Positions 46,729-57,222 of a stretch of DNA of 64,000 bases are shown here, in pieces. The translations under genes were made by a program, and so were the position numbers. Origin of the DNA: Oryza sativa Japonica Group (taxonomy: Eukaryota > Streptophyta > Magnoliopsida > Poales > Poaceae); contig NC_089038.1 of NCBI RefSeq assembly GCF_034140825.1, forward strand, positions 25,201,501 to 25,265,500. The letters are read 5' to 3'. The notes below the pieces were generated by a model. That model saw only the letters and a program-made list of their open reading frames with translations, searched no databases and had not been told where the DNA came from. The first letter of the stretch is position 1. Every line of letters begins with the position of its first letter.

Positions 46729-48658
46729 ATGATCATGGTCTTGGCGAAGTGCACGCGCTGCCTGGCTCTTGTGGTGGTGGTGCTCGTTGGCGTGGCTGCA
46801 CCGGTGGTCTTCTCTGTCACCGATGGTGAGCACTCGTGAACAAATACTATCAGCTTGTTAATCAGTTGCCGAACCTTCTATTGTTTTGTACCACGCGAAA
46901 CCTGCCGTTGACTTATATCCATAGATCGATCCTCACAACTGCATATACATGCAGCAGTTAGTTGTATAATCATTTTTTTTTTGAACGAAAGTTAGTTGTA
47001 TAATAGATCTGTTTGGTGTGTGAATGTCTCTTTTGATCCTTCCTGCATCTACAGTATTATCACCTGAGTTAAATATCAGATAGCAATTTATGAATGAACT
47101 TGATAAGGTTGACAATGCATATATAGATCAGGTGCACACCAGAGAGGATTGAGGATTCAAAGCTCAAATCTTCTGCTGATCATGACAGTGAATTTCTAGA
47201 AACTAACAGCCAAAGCCAATCTGCAGCGATCTGAACCACTTTCATTTTTAGTCATAGTAAGTAGTTACACCTGGCTCGTTAATTCTCTCCGAACTCTGAA
47301 CTCTGTACAGCGTAATACTGTTCTTCATTAGTTCACTACTTCACTGCTTAAGAAACCACTGCTTTGCCCTTTAATCGCTGTAATGTCGAAGCTCAGTTCT
47401 GTTTCGAGCTACATAATACAGCAAAGTTGCTTTGCGTTCGGACTTTTTCTAGTTCAATTTTCAGTTCCCTATAACAGAGAACCCCTTTCCTCTGTTTTCA
47501 ATATCATTTCTCACTTTGTGACAGCTCGATCATATATTGTGCGTACAGGCCTTCTACCAAACGGCAACTTCGAGCACGGGCCGGACAAGTCCCAGCTGAA
47601 CCGAACTGGGAGATCTCTGGGTTCGTGGAGTACATCGGGTCCGGGCACAAGGAGCAGGACATGATCCTGGCGGTGCCGGAGGGCGCGTACGCCGTGCGCC
47701 TGGGCAACGACGCAACCATCCGGCAGCGGATCAGCGTCACCCGTCACATGTACTACTCTGTCACATTCAGCGCCGCGCGCACCTGCGCCCAGGCCGAGAA
47801 GCTGAACGTGTCCGTCACGCTTGAGTTCGGCGTGCTCCCGATCCAGACCGTGTACACCAGCACCGGCTGGGACTCCTACTCCTGGGCCTTCAAGGCCGAA
47901 CACAGCGCCGTGTGGCTCTCCATCCACAACCCCGGCGTCGAGGAGGACCCGGCCTGCGGCCCACTCATCGACCTCGTCGCCATCAAGACTCTTCCTCCTC
48001 CCCATCACACCAGGGGTACGTAAGCTAATCCGTTGCTCAAGAGAATTTTCGACATGTCGCAAGCAAAACACGTTATGACGAGTTCAGAATCTATTCAACT
48101 GAACTGGCAGGTGGTACAATGCTGAGGAACGGGGACTTCGAGGAGGGCCCGTACATCTTCGCCGACACGCCGTGGGGTGTCCTGGTGCCGCCGATGGACG
48201 AGGACGTGCACTCGCCGCTGCCCGGGTGGATGGTCATGTCGACCACGAAGGTCGTCAAGTACGTGGACTCGGCGCGCCACGCGGTGCCGAGCGGCGCGCA
48301 CGCCGTGGAGATGGTGGCCGGGAGGGAGTGCGCGCTGGTGCAGGAGGTGGCGACCGTGCCCGGGCGGCGGTACACGCTGTCGTTCTCCGTCGGGGACGCC
48401 GGCAACGGGTGCATCGGGTCCCTTGCCGTGGACGCGTACGCGGCGCGGGCGACGCTGAAGGTGTCGTACGAGTCGCGGGGCACTGGCGGGCACGAGCGCG
48501 CCGAGCTCGTGTTCGCGGCGGTCGCCAACCGGACGCGCGTGGTGTTCCACAGCTCCAACCACCATATGAAGTCGGACGGCACGCTGTGCGGTCCTGTGGT
48601 CGATGACGTCTCCCTCGTCAGTGTGGACAAGCACACGGTTCGCCGGTTGTTGATGTAG
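46729..48658 (+). pseudogene. DUF642 array copy 5, frame broken by a 31-bp deletion in exon 2
   Basis: Exons 46729-46825, 47549-48015 and 48111-48658 keep consensus splice sites and a good signal peptide (MIMVLAKCTRCLALVVVVLVG..). Exon 2 is 467 bp instead of the 498 bp shared by copies 2-4. After KSQLN near 47602 the coding sequence jumps straight to the codons for NWEISGF, a net loss of 31 bp that shifts the frame and hits a stop soon after. Downstream (from GFVEYIGSGHKEQ) and throughout exon 3 the frame is open with no further stop, so the loss is recent. A start at the in-frame Met at 47625 or alternative splicing could still make a shortened product, but it would lack the signal peptide unless splicing repairs the frame. 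Confidence 0.85.
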
Positions 48659-48736
48659 CATCCCTCGTCGTGTGCCGGGCGGTACTTGACCTGTAGTTGC
48701 CTAGTTGCACACACTGTGTTGCACCAGAACGTACTA
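48659..48736. other. 3' flank of DUF642 copy 5
   Basis: Short flank before a MITE; nothing else recognised. Confidence 0.4.
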
Positions 48737-48971
48737 CCTCGGCTCCCAAAATAAGTGCAACCGTGGATATCCGTGCCCAACGTTTGACCGTCCGTCTTAT
48801 TTAAAAATTTTATGAAAAATTTAAAAATATTTAGTCACACATAAAGTACTATTCATGTTTTATCATGTAATAGCAATAAAAATACTAATCATAAATTTTT
48901 TTTAAATAAGACGAACAATCAAATCTGAACATAAATAATACAAAACTACACTTATTTTAGGACGGAGGGAG
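48737..48971. mobile_element. Stowaway-type MITE
   Basis: The right end reads CACTTATTTTAGGACGGAGGGAG and the left end CTCGGCTCCCAAAATAAGTG is its eroded inverse. Internal 'caacgtttgaccgtccgtc' and 'aaataagacgaac' blocks as in the 13475 copy. Confidence 0.75.
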
Positions 48972-49096
48972 TGATACGGTTTGTTAGTACGGTAGTAGCT
49001 GCCTATGCTGGAGACCCGGAGTAGTCGTATGGACAATGCCAGTACAACTACCCTTGTGCTCTTCAACTGGAAAAGCCGGCATTCGAGCCCAAGCTA

Positions 49097-49245
49097 GGGC
49101 TAAGTTAGTTACAAACTTTTTCTTCAAACTTTCAACTATTTTATCACATCAAAACTTTCCTACACACATAAACTTCTAACTTTTTCATCACATCATTCTA
49201 ATTTCAACCAAACTTTTAATTTTAGCGTGAACTAAACACACCCTA
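49097..49245. mobile_element. MITE of the 'GGxxTGGTTTAGTT' type, copy A
   Basis: Shares 'cttcaaactttcaac', 'cacatcaaaactttcctac' and 'aaacttttaatttt' with copy B at 49544; the left end is eroded. Confidence 0.65.
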
Positions 49246-49364
49246 GATTGCAATCTTGCAACACCTCAGCCCAAATTGGATTGTCCTGTGAGCCACGAGC
49301 TCACAAGACGTTGATTTTCTTCCAAAAGTGGGAAGTATTGTATCATGGACACTTCCTTGTAGTA

Positions 49365-49508
49365 CTATTTTTTCGTTTCGTAATGTAAGACTTTCTAATA
49401 TTGCATATATATATATTAATAAATCTATACACATATTTGTCTAGATTTATTAACATGTACATAAATATGGACAATGCTAGAAAATCTTACATTGTGAAAC
49501 GGAGGGAA
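49365..49508. mobile_element. Stowaway-type MITE (144 bp)
   Basis: Flanked by TA. 'cgtttcgtaatgtaagac' at the left pairs with 'cttacattgtgaaacggaggga' at the right. Confidence 0.7.
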
Positions 49509-49543
49509 TACCGATCAATGTGAAAGAAGAAACGCGAGATGTA

Positions 49544-49688
49544 GGCCTGGTTTAGTTCCCAATTTTTTCTTCAAACTTTCAACTTTTCCATCACATCAAA
49601 ACTTTCCTACAGATAAACTTTTAACTTTTTCGTCATATCGTTCTAATTTTAATCAAACTTTTAATTTTGGTGTGAACAAAACACACCC
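49544..49688. mobile_element. MITE of the 'GGCCTGGTTTAGTT' type, copy B
   Basis: 145 bp with a 3-bp flanking duplicate (gta). Left end GGCCTGGTTTAGTTCCC, right end ..GTGAACAAAACACACCC. Confidence 0.75.
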
Positions 49689-49920
49689 GTAGGCATATAA
49701 TATTGCTGCTGTGAAGGTTTTGACTTTTCTAGATGCATGAATGATATATTTGACTCCGGGGCAGAAGGATAGTAGTACTCCTACGTTAGTACATTTGAAT
49801 GGATAAAAAATCTGAAAAATGCCTTCAACGGTCTGCCGTGCCGGCCAGTGCGATCGACGAAAAGTTGAAAATAACCAATAGCAAAGCACTGCAGGTCTGC
49901 AGCCGTGCCGTACTACACGA

Positions 49921-50010
49921 GGTGATAAAAAAATTAAAAATTTACGTATGTAGAAAAGTTTTAATGTGATGGAAAAGTTAAAAGTTTAAAGAAAAACTTC
50001 GATCTAACTC
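49921..50010 (-). mobile_element. MITE of the same type, truncated copy C in reverse orientation
   Basis: Carries the inverse of the 'actttcctac..cacatcaaaac' and 'cttcaaactttt' blocks of copies A and B. Confidence 0.5.
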
Positions 50011-50240
50011 GGGCTGAGTCGGAATCTCTCCTGCTACTGGTAGTGCCAATGCGTTGAACAGAGCGTGTGCCACCCAAGCTCCACGTGGCTGCAGGCGGTC
50101 GCTCTGCGTCTGCAGCGTGCCACGGGCATCGACGAAGATGCGTGCTGTCCCTCTAGTACGTGGCGTCCGGCCCGCGAGTGTCGGCGTGGTCTCGCGGCCA
50201 AAGCTGGGGAGCTCTCGTCGGCGTGGGAGTCCATCGGCGA

Positions 50241-50626
50241 TCATGACGAAGGGCGCCACGCTTTTCATGGCGCTGTTCGTGCTTTGTCGTCGGCGCGTCT
50301 GCTCGACCGGTTGTTGATGTTGTTGACGACGAGAACTAGGTAGTCCGAACATGTGGTACGTGATTTGCCAAATACGTTTTCATCTTGGTCTTGCGCGCAA
50401 TAGCTCATGTCCGACTCACAATTCGTTTGTGTTCACGATTGCGGCACCTGATTGCTTTATACAACTGGGCCGGGCCTACTTTACATGTATAGGCCTACTA
50501 CCAAACGGAAACTTCTACTATGGGCCAGAAAGGTCCCAGTGGAGCACAAGGGGCCGCCATGGCACTAGGAGATTTCGGGGTTCGTGGAGTACATTGGATC
50601 CGGCCTCCGGGCACAAGCAAAAGTAA
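50241..50626 (+). pseudogene. DUF642 array copy 6, relic
   Basis: From 50493, after a tatag acceptor-like site, the start of module 1 is recognisable (GLLPNGNFYYGPERSQ). It degrades into a frame-shifted trace of the 'GFVEYIGSGHK' region and stops at about 50626. Upstream, 50241-50330 resembles a worn exon 1 (FMALFVL followed by frame loss). Modules beyond the first ~45 residues are absent. It lies on the same strand, 1.6 kb past copy 5. Confidence 0.8.
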
Positions 50627-50629
50627 GTG

Positions 50630-51838
50630 ATAGAAACTTCACAAATTAAGGATCACTCCATCCTAACGAAGTTAATGTGGATGATTATGCAAGAAATTAT
50701 GGCATATCTTCTCGAGAGGTAAAGAAAACCTTCAATGTACCCATGTGTACTATTTCAAAACTTCAGTCAAAACCAACAATATTAGGGTACACATGATTTT
50801 TCAAGCATATCTTACAGCCTTTAACTTTCAAGATACTAATTTCTGAAAACAACCATAAATCATACTATAGGTTTTTTTAGGAAACACAATACAAGTGCAT
50901 ACATTTGTATACACGCACACACACTCACCTCTACGATCTTTAACTGTTAAAACTGTTAACATTTCAGCCTTCAACCAGATTTCGGGTGGTTTGGAGTGAT
51001 ATGGTAATGTAGCCCAGCCCAAGGAATAAACCTTTTTTTTAGTTTTTAAAATTACTACTTGAACTATAGAAAAAGGACCACTTGACATTACGTACCATGT
51101 GTCTATTATGCAAAATGTGTGCAACCTGAGTAAAAAAATTGTGTTCCATGTAAATAAGATGGTTGAGTTATCTCATGAATAGATACAATAGTATTTCATA
51201 TATTCAAGAGCGTGACCGATATTTACTTTTTTTTCATCAATTTGAGAAGAAGGATGCAAACAACTCTAGCAATGGAATTTCTCTTAAAAATAAGAGGTAT
51301 TGCATCCTCCTCGTAAAAAAAAAATACAGAATGATTTCTCTGACGGTAAACCTACATTAATTATTGGCTCTTCGTTTCCCATATATTGACATCCATGCGT
51401 ACATAGATTGTCCGCTAGCTGTTACCGTATAGGAAACTCATTTAAGCCGAAATGTTCCAGGTACATTAATGTTATATTTCTCCCGTTGTTATTCCAACAC
51501 ACATATGTAATGGACGAGTATCATAAACCAGTGTACATATATATAGCAAATACAGGAATTGAAGGAGCATACGTGTATAACAACACATCATGCATGCATG
51601 CGCTCGTGTGTAAGCGGCGGAATTATTTTTAAGTAAGCTATAAGCGAAGACAACTACTCATGCATATTTGTCCCAGCACAGTGTACGTAGCACTGTACCC
51701 AACAATCAGCCATAGCTAGCTTAGAGTACGTAAGGATACATCAATGCGGCGCGACGTCGACACTGCCACGCTGGTGCACACACCTACGTACGTACATGCA
51801 CGCACGCATGAGTTGTTGGCCGTGTCTGTAGATCTGGT
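50630..51838. other. Intergenic, no gene seen
   Basis: AT-rich. No coding, RNA gene or terminal-repeat signal that I can support. Confidence 0.4.
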
Positions 51839-52069
51839 CTAGTGGCCAGGGCCTCTCGGGCTCGGCCCCGCCGTGAGCTGTGCCACCCACGCCATGAGCA
51901 GAGACCTCGCCCTCTCGTGCAGCGACGTCGCCATCGCGTGGGCCGCGCTGTGCTGCTCGCCCGGCAGCCGCCGCGCCGCCTCGACGGCTGTCTGCAGGAT
52001 AGTGGATGATAGGGCCACGAGTAGCAAGAAAACGGCGAGGATTTTGTCTCTCTGGGACGACATGATCAT
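51839..52069 (-). CDS. PIP-like secreted signalling peptide precursor (76 residues)
   Basis: The product is a small prepropeptide: signal peptide (about 1-31, ILAVFLLLVALSSTILQ core), a variable middle, and a C-terminal TAGPSPRGPGH directly before the stop. That C-terminus matches the PIP/PIPL family (PAMP-induced secreted peptides), whose mature 11-15-residue peptides carry SGPS..GxGH and, in Arabidopsis PIP1, act through the receptor kinase RLK7 in immunity. The first core residue is Ala rather than the usual Ser. The frame is open further upstream to 52192, but that part crosses the predicted TATA box, so the ATG at 52069 (or 52063) is preferred. Single exon. GATC tandem runs lie at the start codon and in the 5' UTR. 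Confidence 0.85.
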   Translation of the reverse strand: MIMSSQRDKILAVFLLLVALSSTILQTAVEAARRLPGEQHSAAHAMATSLHERARSLLMAWVAQLTAGPSPRGPGH

Positions 52070-52175
52070 CGATCGATCGATCGCCGAGAGGTGAGCTGCT
52101 TGTGTACTACCACTCGATCGATCGATCGAGCTGTATGTTATTTGGTACGTGATCAGGGTAGCTAACCTTTCTCGC

Positions 52176-52185
52176 GTATATATAG
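52176..52185 (-). promoter_or_regulatory. TATA box of the PIP-like gene
   Basis: CTATATATAC on the minus strand, ~107 bp upstream of the preferred start codon. Confidence 0.65.
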
Positions 52186-52441
52186 GCTCCATTTCTCACC
52201 GTTAAGCTGCACGTACGAGAGAGAATTAGTTTGTCTGTTGTGTGTCATGTGTGTGGTTAGAAGAGAAGGTCCCCTGGCTAGCTAGTCAGTAGCTAGCGTG
52301 CTTAATTGCTTGTATGCAACGAATCTTTGATCAGTGAGTTTGCCTTAATTGCGGTAGGAAAACGAGGCCGATCGGTCGCCTTCTCATGGGTGGGACAGTG
52401 GACAGTTTGCACTATAGACCAACGATCGGTCGCCTCATGCA

Positions 52442-53012
52442 TAGGGATGGCAATCGGGTCCGACGGGCACGGGTAGTGCCTATCCATACCCGTGCCTATA
52501 AGATTATTTGTGCCCGTGGATATACCCATTACTACATGACGGGTAAGGATGGTTGTCCATGCCCATCGCCCGCGGGCGCCTTGTGCCCGCGGGCATGCCC
52601 GTTTACCCGCCACAACAAAAGTAGTGGAACAAAAAGTCTACAAGCTTCTAAGTTCGAATTGAACTTAAAACATCAAATATTCTCCGCCTCGGTGTGGTGT
52701 CTCTTCTCTGGCGGCGATAGAGTAAGGGGGAGAGAAATAATAAGGGAAATAAAAAGAAAACCGTAGAAAACAAAGAACGTGGCCTATGTATTCTAGTGGA
52801 TTTTGATCTTAACCTACATGTAAGTTAGATTTTACGGGTAAACGGGCAAAGCGGGCATGGTTAATGATTACCCATACCCATGTCCATTTACCCATCAGGC
52901 ATAGTTTTTGACCCAATAAGATACCCATGGTTATAAAATGGAGAACAAACCCAACTCTAATAGGGTTTTTATCCACGGATAAACGGACAAACGGGCACAA
53001 TTGCCATCCCTA
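52442..53012. mobile_element. hAT-type non-autonomous transposon (571 bp)
   Basis: The ends TAGGGATGGCAAT and ATTGCCATCCCTA are perfect inverted repeats, flanked by a perfect 8-bp duplicate (ctcatgca), the hAT hallmark. The interior has many scattered 'acccgt/acgggta' motifs in both orientations near both ends, as hAT subterminal binding sites usually appear. No transposase coding region. Confidence 0.93.
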
Positions 53013-53020
53013 CTCATGCA

Positions 53021-54644
53021 TGATGTTCAACGAAGTTCACATGACAGATCCAAGAGCATGCATAGTTTCAAACTGTTGATGATAAATTCTTAGTATAATT
53101 AAGCAGACCCGTATGTAATAATGATCTTTTTTTCTCATAAGTATTGTACAAACCACCATGCGTGGCGCATCCTATCAACACGTACGATCAAGAAATGGAA
53201 CCTCGAAACAGATCCCAAAATCGTGCAAAAATCCTGCTTAAACACATTAATGTGGTTACAATGTTTAATTTAAGGATAGTTTTGTCATCTTTGAGAAGTT
53301 ACTGAAAAATAGTATATTTTTATATAAAATTTAATATCTTTATTAAGTATCTTGAGCTAGGTTAGTGTAACATTTAGATATCTTAAGGTATTTTCTTATG
53401 GATCTTAATTTGAACCTTCCTGATAGTCTTGCATAAATAAATTCATTGTTACAGCAAAGCTATTAATTTTTAGTTTATTATTCTTCTCATGCAGGAGTTT
53501 GTCCGCCATGAGCTTTATTTGATTATTGTTATAACCTTACTCTATGTATGCTTTTGTGTGTATCCATGATGCAGAGAAACCAGAGATGTAACCATGTAAT
53601 GCTAATTTAGTTTGGTATCACATTGTGTCCTAATTAATTGGTAATTTTCAATAGCATTTCTTGATGTTTCGATTGGTATCATTTTTTGCCAACACCATCT
53701 CTTACGTAGCAATAAATTTAGTAATGCCAAAAGTTCCATAAAATTTTGCACTACCGAGATTTAGGCAGGGCACCAAATTAACCAAACTGGCCCATAGTTA
53801 TCTTCTTTTATCTTAAAGAGTTGTTGAACCGTTGATCAGCTGTAAAATACTTGAAAAAGGAAACTATACATAGGCTACAATACCCATGAATAACTAGATA
53901 TACATTTGAACTTTAGACAGAGCTCCTGGAACCACACTCATAGGCAAGATACATTCGACTAGCTAGTATCACTAAAAATGATTCACTTAATTAGAATCAT
54001 CATCTGTTCACCTAATTACTAGTTTACCCATCTAACCAGTATAAAACAAATGCATAACCTACTCCTGAACTTCGCGACAGTGGTACAACGTCTAAACAAG
54101 CTAGGCCACAATTAATCGAGTTGCGTACCTGCGTTAATCAGAGCTCTCGGAAATTTAGGCGGTGATGGAAGTTTCGCCCGGACGCTTGATCGATGGAGCG
54201 GATTTGTTTACCCTCCCCAACGCCCACCGTCGTGGGTGCTTGTGGTTTTGACGGGCAGCGGCAAGCACAAGAGCCCGCAATCTCGCACGTCTTGCCGCAA
54301 CGCCATATGCGAGTGGGAGCTCAGAGCTAGCCTGAGTACCAGAATTAACTGGCCTACTACACGGCAGTACACTGTACACGCCTATAGGTGTGTAGTGTAT
54401 CGAACGCTTTAGATCGCGAAAAGCATTGACCATACGCATTTCTATATCAGCTACATGCCGGTCGGTGATCGGTCGAAAGGAACATGGTGAAGCTAAAGAA
54501 AAAGATGAAGGTACTGTAAACAGTTAGCGTTGTTCTACCTGCCTGCCACCGGTAGGAAACAAGAGTACGGGTCGACTAGCTCCCCGAGAAGAGCTGGCAC
54601 CGTTCAATTCAAATGGAATATAGTTTTACATGATGAGTGTAATA
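53021..54644. other. Intergenic, no gene seen
   Basis: AT-rich to about 54110. A 94-codon frame on the minus strand (54155-54439) has no recognisable motif and no good start context, and I do not call it a gene. Confidence 0.4.
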
Positions 54645-54824
54645 CTCCCACCGTCCCATTTTAAAGTCCAGCCATAATTTTCAGCGTCTAACTTTAATGT
54701 CCGTCTTATTTTAAAAGCTTTTAAAAAAATTAAAAAACATAAGTCATGAGTTAAGTATTATTCATGTTTTATTAAAAGTTAGATATAAAAATTTATGATT
54801 GTATTTAAAATGGAACGGAGGGAG
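54645..54824. mobile_element. Stowaway-type MITE (180 bp)
   Basis: TA on both sides; CTCCCACCGTCCCATTTTAAAGT at the left pairs with ..ATTTAAAATGGAACGGAGGGAG at the right. Confidence 0.9.
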
Positions 54825-54826
54825 TA

Positions 54827-56082
54827 CATTACTAATATTTAAGGCTGAGAAAATGCTACATTATCGATCAATCATTTATGTGGTAAATGTCATGCAAAAA
54901 CGGCCTTCTGTCTCTGTGCCCTTTCAAAGTAAAAACGGTCCTCTGTAGCGAGTGTGAAGCAGCCAGCTCTCCGGCCGGGCCAATGCATAACTAGAGGAGC
55001 CCAAACCAAACCATGACAATGGGTTTGCACTTCGCAAACATGCCAATATGGGCCGTTTGCTAAGCCGAGCCCTACGAATACAGGACGCCATCAGTCAAAA
55101 GAGTTCACTTTAGGTTTCTCAATTTGTCGCTGAGTCTAAAAGTCATCCCTAAACATAAATAACACAGTACTTCGTATAACCTATCCTCCAACTCACAACA
55201 CCCACGTGAGCCCCACATATTAGCGAACAACTCTTATCCCTCCTCTCCCTCTCCCTCTTCTGGGAAGGGGTTGTTGTGCACGATCTCCAACCCCGGCGTG
55301 CGCTTTTCTCCCCATAAGTGGGTGTGTGAGTGCGGTTGTGAGGACATCATGTCCGACGCCTCCTCCTTCACCTCCCTTGTTCTTCTAGTTGTATAGCCGG
55401 CACAGTACCCAATCATCCAACTGCATGATCAATTCATGCAAAATCATATCAGAATGTGATTCAATTGTAGATCGCCTTTATCGAATAATCTTTGATCGAA
55501 GCAAGAATAATTTAACTTTTAAAATAGTGAATTGAGGCTTACCCTGAGAGACCTCTTCTTGGTGCCCGCGATGGCGCGGCCAATGTTGGCGAGCTGGTAC
55601 TCACATAATCCAATCGGTCTTGACCCATCACAGGCGTAGAACACAAGCACAAGCGCCTTCTTGATGCCAAGCGTGTGCCTTTGCGGTGCGACGGGCTTTG
55701 TCGGTTGGGGCATGATTTGTTGGTGTGCTTGCGGTCCGGGGTGGGGAGGGATTGAATAAGTACCACTCCCTAGTGCCACTCTGATAGGTCCCACGAGTTG
55801 AAATTTTACAGATCCACCTCCACAATGATCGACACCAGGCGCATGGGACGGGCCCCACCTATAACCATGAAACAGGCATCGAGAGGTGGTCCTACACCGC
55901 AAGCTCGAAGGGCAACAACTTGGTGCAACCGAGGAACACGACAGTGTCGTTTCCCGATGCCGTGGGAGGGTCGGTGGTGGTAGGGTGGGAGGAGGTGGTG
56001 ATGAGCGGGGAGTAGGGAGCAAAACCGGAGGAGAGGGCAGCGTGAATGGAGGGAAGAAGGAGAGGAAGAGTATGAAGAAAAG
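54827..56082. other. Intergenic, possible gene remnant, nothing recognised
   Basis: A GC-richer part (55230-56060) contains a 167-codon minus-strand frame (56022-55519) that matches no family I know and starts inside a Pro/Ser-rich low-complexity tract. Two donor/acceptor-like sites near 55540 hint at a worn gene fragment, but nothing can be assigned. Confidence 0.3.
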
Positions 56083-56085
56083 TTA

Positions 56086-56424
56086 GGCCTCGTTTAGTTA
56101 GCAAAAATTTTTGTTTTGGGTGTCACATCAGATATATGGACACACATTTGAAGTATTAAACGTTGTCTAATAACAAAAAAAAATATATATTCCGCTAGAA
56201 AACTACGAGATGAAATTATTAAGCCTAATTAATCTGTTATTAGCAAATATTTACTGTAGTACCACATTGTCAAATCATGGTGCAGTTAGGCTTAAAAGAT
56301 TTGTCTCGCAATTTACACACAAACTGTGTAATTGGTTTTTTTTCCACATTTAATACTCTATACATGTGTCCAAACATTCGATGTAATGGGTGAAAAGTTT
56401 TTGTTTTGGGAACTAAACAACCCC
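56086..56424. mobile_element. Tourist/Harbinger-type MITE (339 bp)
   Basis: Ends GGCCTCGTTTAGTT and AACTAAACAACCCC with a 3-bp duplicate (tta). Internal 'attaagcctaattaatctg' and 'tactgtagtaccacattgtc' blocks are typical of a very common rice family. Confidence 0.85.
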
Positions 56425-56733
56425 TTAGCCACTGGCATGTGGAGCTCACGTGAGTTCCACTTACCACATCTGTCAAAACCGGTCACTATACTGCCGAGTA
56501 ACCAAACTTGATATAGTATTGTGAGTTAGAGAATATGCTACATATAGTATTTCGGTTCAGAAATGAGTTTTTAGAATCGACGATAAATTAAGGTAACTAA
56601 AACAAAGTGTTCCTCAGTGAAATCATATCATATGTGGGTAAAAGAGGAAGAAAAATCACACCAGCACTGAAACCCAATCTACCCCCATCCAAAACAGCGA
56701 CTCGATCAGCCGTCGCCGCTCACCCACTCCGAC

Positions 56734-57222
56734 ATGGGCCTCAACCCCTCCAAGCGCGTGGACGCCGCGCTCCGGGGCGCGCCGGCGTTCGCCGCCGCTT
56801 GCGACGACGCCTTCGGCCGCTGCCTCGCCGACGCCCAGTACGCCTTCGCCGGCGTCCGCCCCTACCAGCTCGCCGACGCGTCCGCGCACCTCCACTCGTC
56901 GCTCCGGGGCTCCCTCCCGCTCGTCCGCCGCTGGGTGCCCTCGCCGCCGCCGCGCGCCCGCGTCGACTCCGCGCTGCGCGCCGCGGGGCTCGAGGACGCG
57001 GCGGTGCTCTCGAGGGGCCAGTTCAGGGAGTTCGCCGCCGAGCTGTTCAGGGAGGCCGTGCTCGCCGGCGCGGCCCAGGCGGCTCTCGTCCGCGCCCCGG
57101 CAGGCGCCGCCGGGCTCGTCGGTGTTGGCCTCGCGACCCGCGCCGGGGCCGGGGTGGTAGGGAGGTTGGTCGCCATCTACACCGCCGGCGTTGCGGCTGC
57201 TGTTTACCTCAGCTTGGGCTAG
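56734..57222 (+). CDS. Conserved plant protein of unknown function (162 residues)
   Basis: A single open exon starting MGLNPSKRVDAAL, with strong third-position GC bias. The N-terminal half is helical and carries conserved-looking FAGVRPYQLADASAHLH and RRWVPSPPPRARVDSAL. The C-terminal ~60 residues are Ala/Gly/Val-rich, with two possible membrane or hydrophobic segments (about 100-125 and 138-160). It resembles an uncharacterised plant family whose members share the MGLNPSKRV start, as I remember it; I can assign no activity. The start was chosen because the other upstream frame is out of phase and this ATG begins the family motif. Confidence 0.8.
   Translation: MGLNPSKRVDAALRGAPAFAAACDDAFGRCLADAQYAFAGVRPYQLADASAHLHSSLRGSLPLVRRWVPSPPPRARVDSALRAAGLEDAAVLSRGQFREFAAELFREAVLAGAAQAALVRAPAGAAGLVGVGLATRAGAGVVGRLVAIYTAGVAAAVYLSLG

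Noticed and set aside
51839-52192. Longer 117-codon version of the PIP-like gene
   Set aside because: The extra N-terminus crosses the predicted TATA box and would bury the signal peptide. The ATG at 52069 fits the family.
54155-54439. 94-codon minus-strand gene
   Set aside because: No signal peptide, domain or splice-consistent extension; composition is ordinary.
55519-56022. 167-codon minus-strand gene
   Set aside because: Starts in a Pro/Ser low-complexity run and shows no known motif; at most a worn fragment.
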